64,000 nt of DNA, from contig NZ_LNWY01000006.1 of NCBI RefSeq assembly GCF_001681715.1, forward strand, positions 186,001 through 250,000. Reading direction: 5' to 3'. The stretch's first letter is position 1; every line of letters begins with the position of its first letter. The position numbers were made by a program, and so were the translations under genes. Below, one piece after another: positions 62,552 through 64,000 of the stretch. The stretch comes from Tritonibacter mobilis. GTDB lineage: Bacteria; Pseudomonadota; Alphaproteobacteria; Rhodobacterales; Rhodobacteraceae. The notes under the pieces were generated by a model. It was given only the letters and a program-made list of their open reading frames with translations, searched no databases and was not told the DNA's origin.

Positions 62552-64000
62552 GTGCCGCTCGTCGCCAAACTATAATCACGCCCCAACCGTTTTTGAGTGC
62601 CCCAGCTGAACAGACGGCCGGTGAGTGCACGCAGGATGGCGCGAATGACGGAATAGTAAAGGATTGGGCGGTAAAACACCCGCTGGATCGGGAACAACAA
62701 CAGCGACCACATGCTTTCGTCTTTGTCCCGTGCAAGGGCAAAGGCCGCGATCAGGAACTCCAGCGCAGGCAATGTGAGATAGGCCAGAAGATACTGCATA
62801 TCCTGCGAACTGGCGGCGCTGCCATCCCAGCCACCGCTGACCAAACGGTATAGCAAAAGCGCGACAAAGAGATCAGCAATCGGAGCAAGCAGCGGGAAGA
62901 GGTAGCCAAAGATAAACATGTCAGGAATGGAGACAAGTCCGACAGAGCGTCCCTCAAACACTGCTTTCTTGTGCTTCCATGCGCTTTGGAACATGCCAAA
63001 GGACCAACGCAGACGTTGTTTTAAAAGTTGCCCGATCCGCTCGGGGACCTCGGTATAGCCGCGCGCATTTGCCTCGTAGATAATGCGGTAGCCGGCTCGA
63101 TTGACCTGAATGGTCAAATCGGTGTCTTCGGTCATGGTTTCGTCGCTGAAGTGCCCCGTTTTTCGAAGCGCAGCCACACGCCATGCACCCAAGGCACCCG
63201 GTACCACGAGCATGCCGTTGATGAGGTCAAAAGCTTTGCGTTCGACGTTTTGCGCCGTGGTATATTCAAGTGCCTGCAGGCAGGTCAGCAGATTGACTTT
63301 GTTACCCGCCATGATTTTGCCCGCAACCGCGCCGATCTTGGGGTTGTCAAAATGTCTGACCATATGACTGATCGCACTCTTCTCGACCTGAGTATCCGCA
63401 TCAATACAGACCACGATATCGGCTGAAGTGTTGAGGAGGGCACGGTTCAAGGCGCTCCATTTGCCCTGATTGGGCTGCGAGATAACGCGCACTTCTTGGT
63501 TGTGCGAGAATGTAAAGACTTCGTTCAACGTGTTGTCGCTGGACCCATCATCCACGACGATGATCTCGATGTTCTTGTAGTCGCTCGCCCGCACACTTTG
63601 GATGCAGCTGCGGATCACTTTTTCCTCGTTATGTGCGGGGATGATCACCGCAACCTTAGGATTGGTGAGGGAAACGGTGCGATGGCCCCGCCAGTTGAGC
63701 AGAGCAAGAAGCAAGATGGCGAGCGAGCGGATCACGCCGATTGCCAGTGCGAGCCAGAAGAGGGTCACGATGGCATCCTGTCCCCATGCAACCAGAGAGA
63801 AAGAGACACGGTCAAAGGTTTGATAGCCGCCTTCGGCAACCGGCATCAGTGCTGCGCGTGTGCTGCCGGTCAGATCGGCAATGGTTGTGAATTCATAGCC
63901 CAAGGCGCCAAGCTCTGAGATGATAAAACGTGTCGCTTCCACCGATGCCGTCCGGTCTTCACCGCCGTCGTGCAACAGGATGACGTTGCCAGCGCCGCGT
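62548..64000 (-). CDS. Polysaccharide deacetylase fused to GT2 synthase, truncated by window edge
   Basis: The 3' part (about 484 residues) of a gene running off the right edge. The first visible residues (GNVILLHDGGEDR) are the closing motif of a NodB deacetylase domain. Then come membrane spans and a processive GT2 synthase: VVDDGSSDNT, VVCIDADTQ, EDTDLTIQV, QRLRWSFG (QxxRW), and C-terminal spans. Fusions of this kind make and edit beta-linked glycans of PNAG- or cellulose-like type. The real start is outside the window. Confidence 0.88.
   Translation of the reverse strand, partial: RGAGNVILLHDGGEDRTASVEATRFIISELGALGYEFTTIADLTGSTRAALMPVAEGGYQTFDRVSFSLVAWGQDAIVTLFWLALAIGVIRSLAILLLALLNWRGHRTVSLTNPKVAVIIPAHNEEKVIRSCIQSVRASDYKNIEIIVVDDGSSDNTLNEVFTFSHNQEVRVISQPNQGKWSALNRALLNTSADIVVCIDADTQVEKSAISHMVRHFDNPKIGAVAGKIMAGNKVNLLTCLQALEYTTAQNVERKAFDLINGMLVVPGALGAWRVAALRKTGHFSDETMTEDTDLTIQVNRAGYRIIYEANARGYTEVPERIGQLLKQRLRWSFGMFQSAWKHKKAVFEGRSVGLVSIPDMFIFGYLFPLLAPIADLFVALLLYRLVSGGWDGSAASSQDMQYLLAYLTLPALEFLIAAFALARDKDESMWSLLLFPIQRVFYRPILYYSVIRAILRALTGRLFSWGTQKRLGRDYSLATSGT

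Overview
This window looks like chromosomal DNA of a high-GC alphaproteobacterium, most likely a marine Rhodobacterales (Roseobacter-type) species. That is inferred from protein style, a PrkA-partner pair (YeaH/SpoVR), a glutathione-dependent formaldehyde dehydrogenase, DUF1036 and a type VI secretion system (T6SS) without TssJ. No taxonomic search was possible.

Left flank (1-7700): the 3' end of a yeaH-like gene and spoVR; convergent frmA; a CueR-type regulator; a PHP-domain protein; a winged-helix/TPR regulator; and a tRNA-Gln(TTG) with encoded CCA.

Envelope block (7820-16102): on the minus strand, two small secreted or anchored proteins, then an ExbB-ExbD-ExbD motor module ending in a TonB-like anchor. 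The anchor's C-terminal domain resembles the C-terminal domain of the T6SS kinase PpkA. On the plus strand are a DUF1036 protein, a caspase-like protein that appears to have lost its catalytic His, and an M23 endopeptidase fused to a lytic-transglycosylase domain.

T6SS (16118-49367): a minus-strand operon reads (5' to 3') DUF6931-like, tagH/fha, tssA, tssB, tssC, hcp, tssE, tssF, tssG, tssH, then a candidate membrane-acting effector and a coupled multi-TM candidate immunity gene. A plus-strand arm holds a giant 2895-residue autotransporter followed by tssK, tssL, tssM, tagF, pppA and ppkA. PpkA, PppA and the FHA protein form a phospho-switch, and TssL carries two copies of a Thr-containing N-terminal motif that may be its target. 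No vgrG/tssI, PAAR or tssJ is visible.

Right flank (49429-64000): two two-domain glycosyl/methyl-transferase fusions; an ABC importer operon (binding protein, fused permease, ATPase) with MBL and histidine-phosphatase genes, divergent from a DeoR-type regulator; a barwin-like lipoprotein; and the start of an exopolysaccharide-type locus (DUF3131 protein plus a deacetylase-GT2 fusion that runs off the window).

Most genes are tightly packed, with ATGA/GTGA/TGATG overlaps pointing to translationally coupled operons. All function calls come from reading motifs and context, not from database searches.
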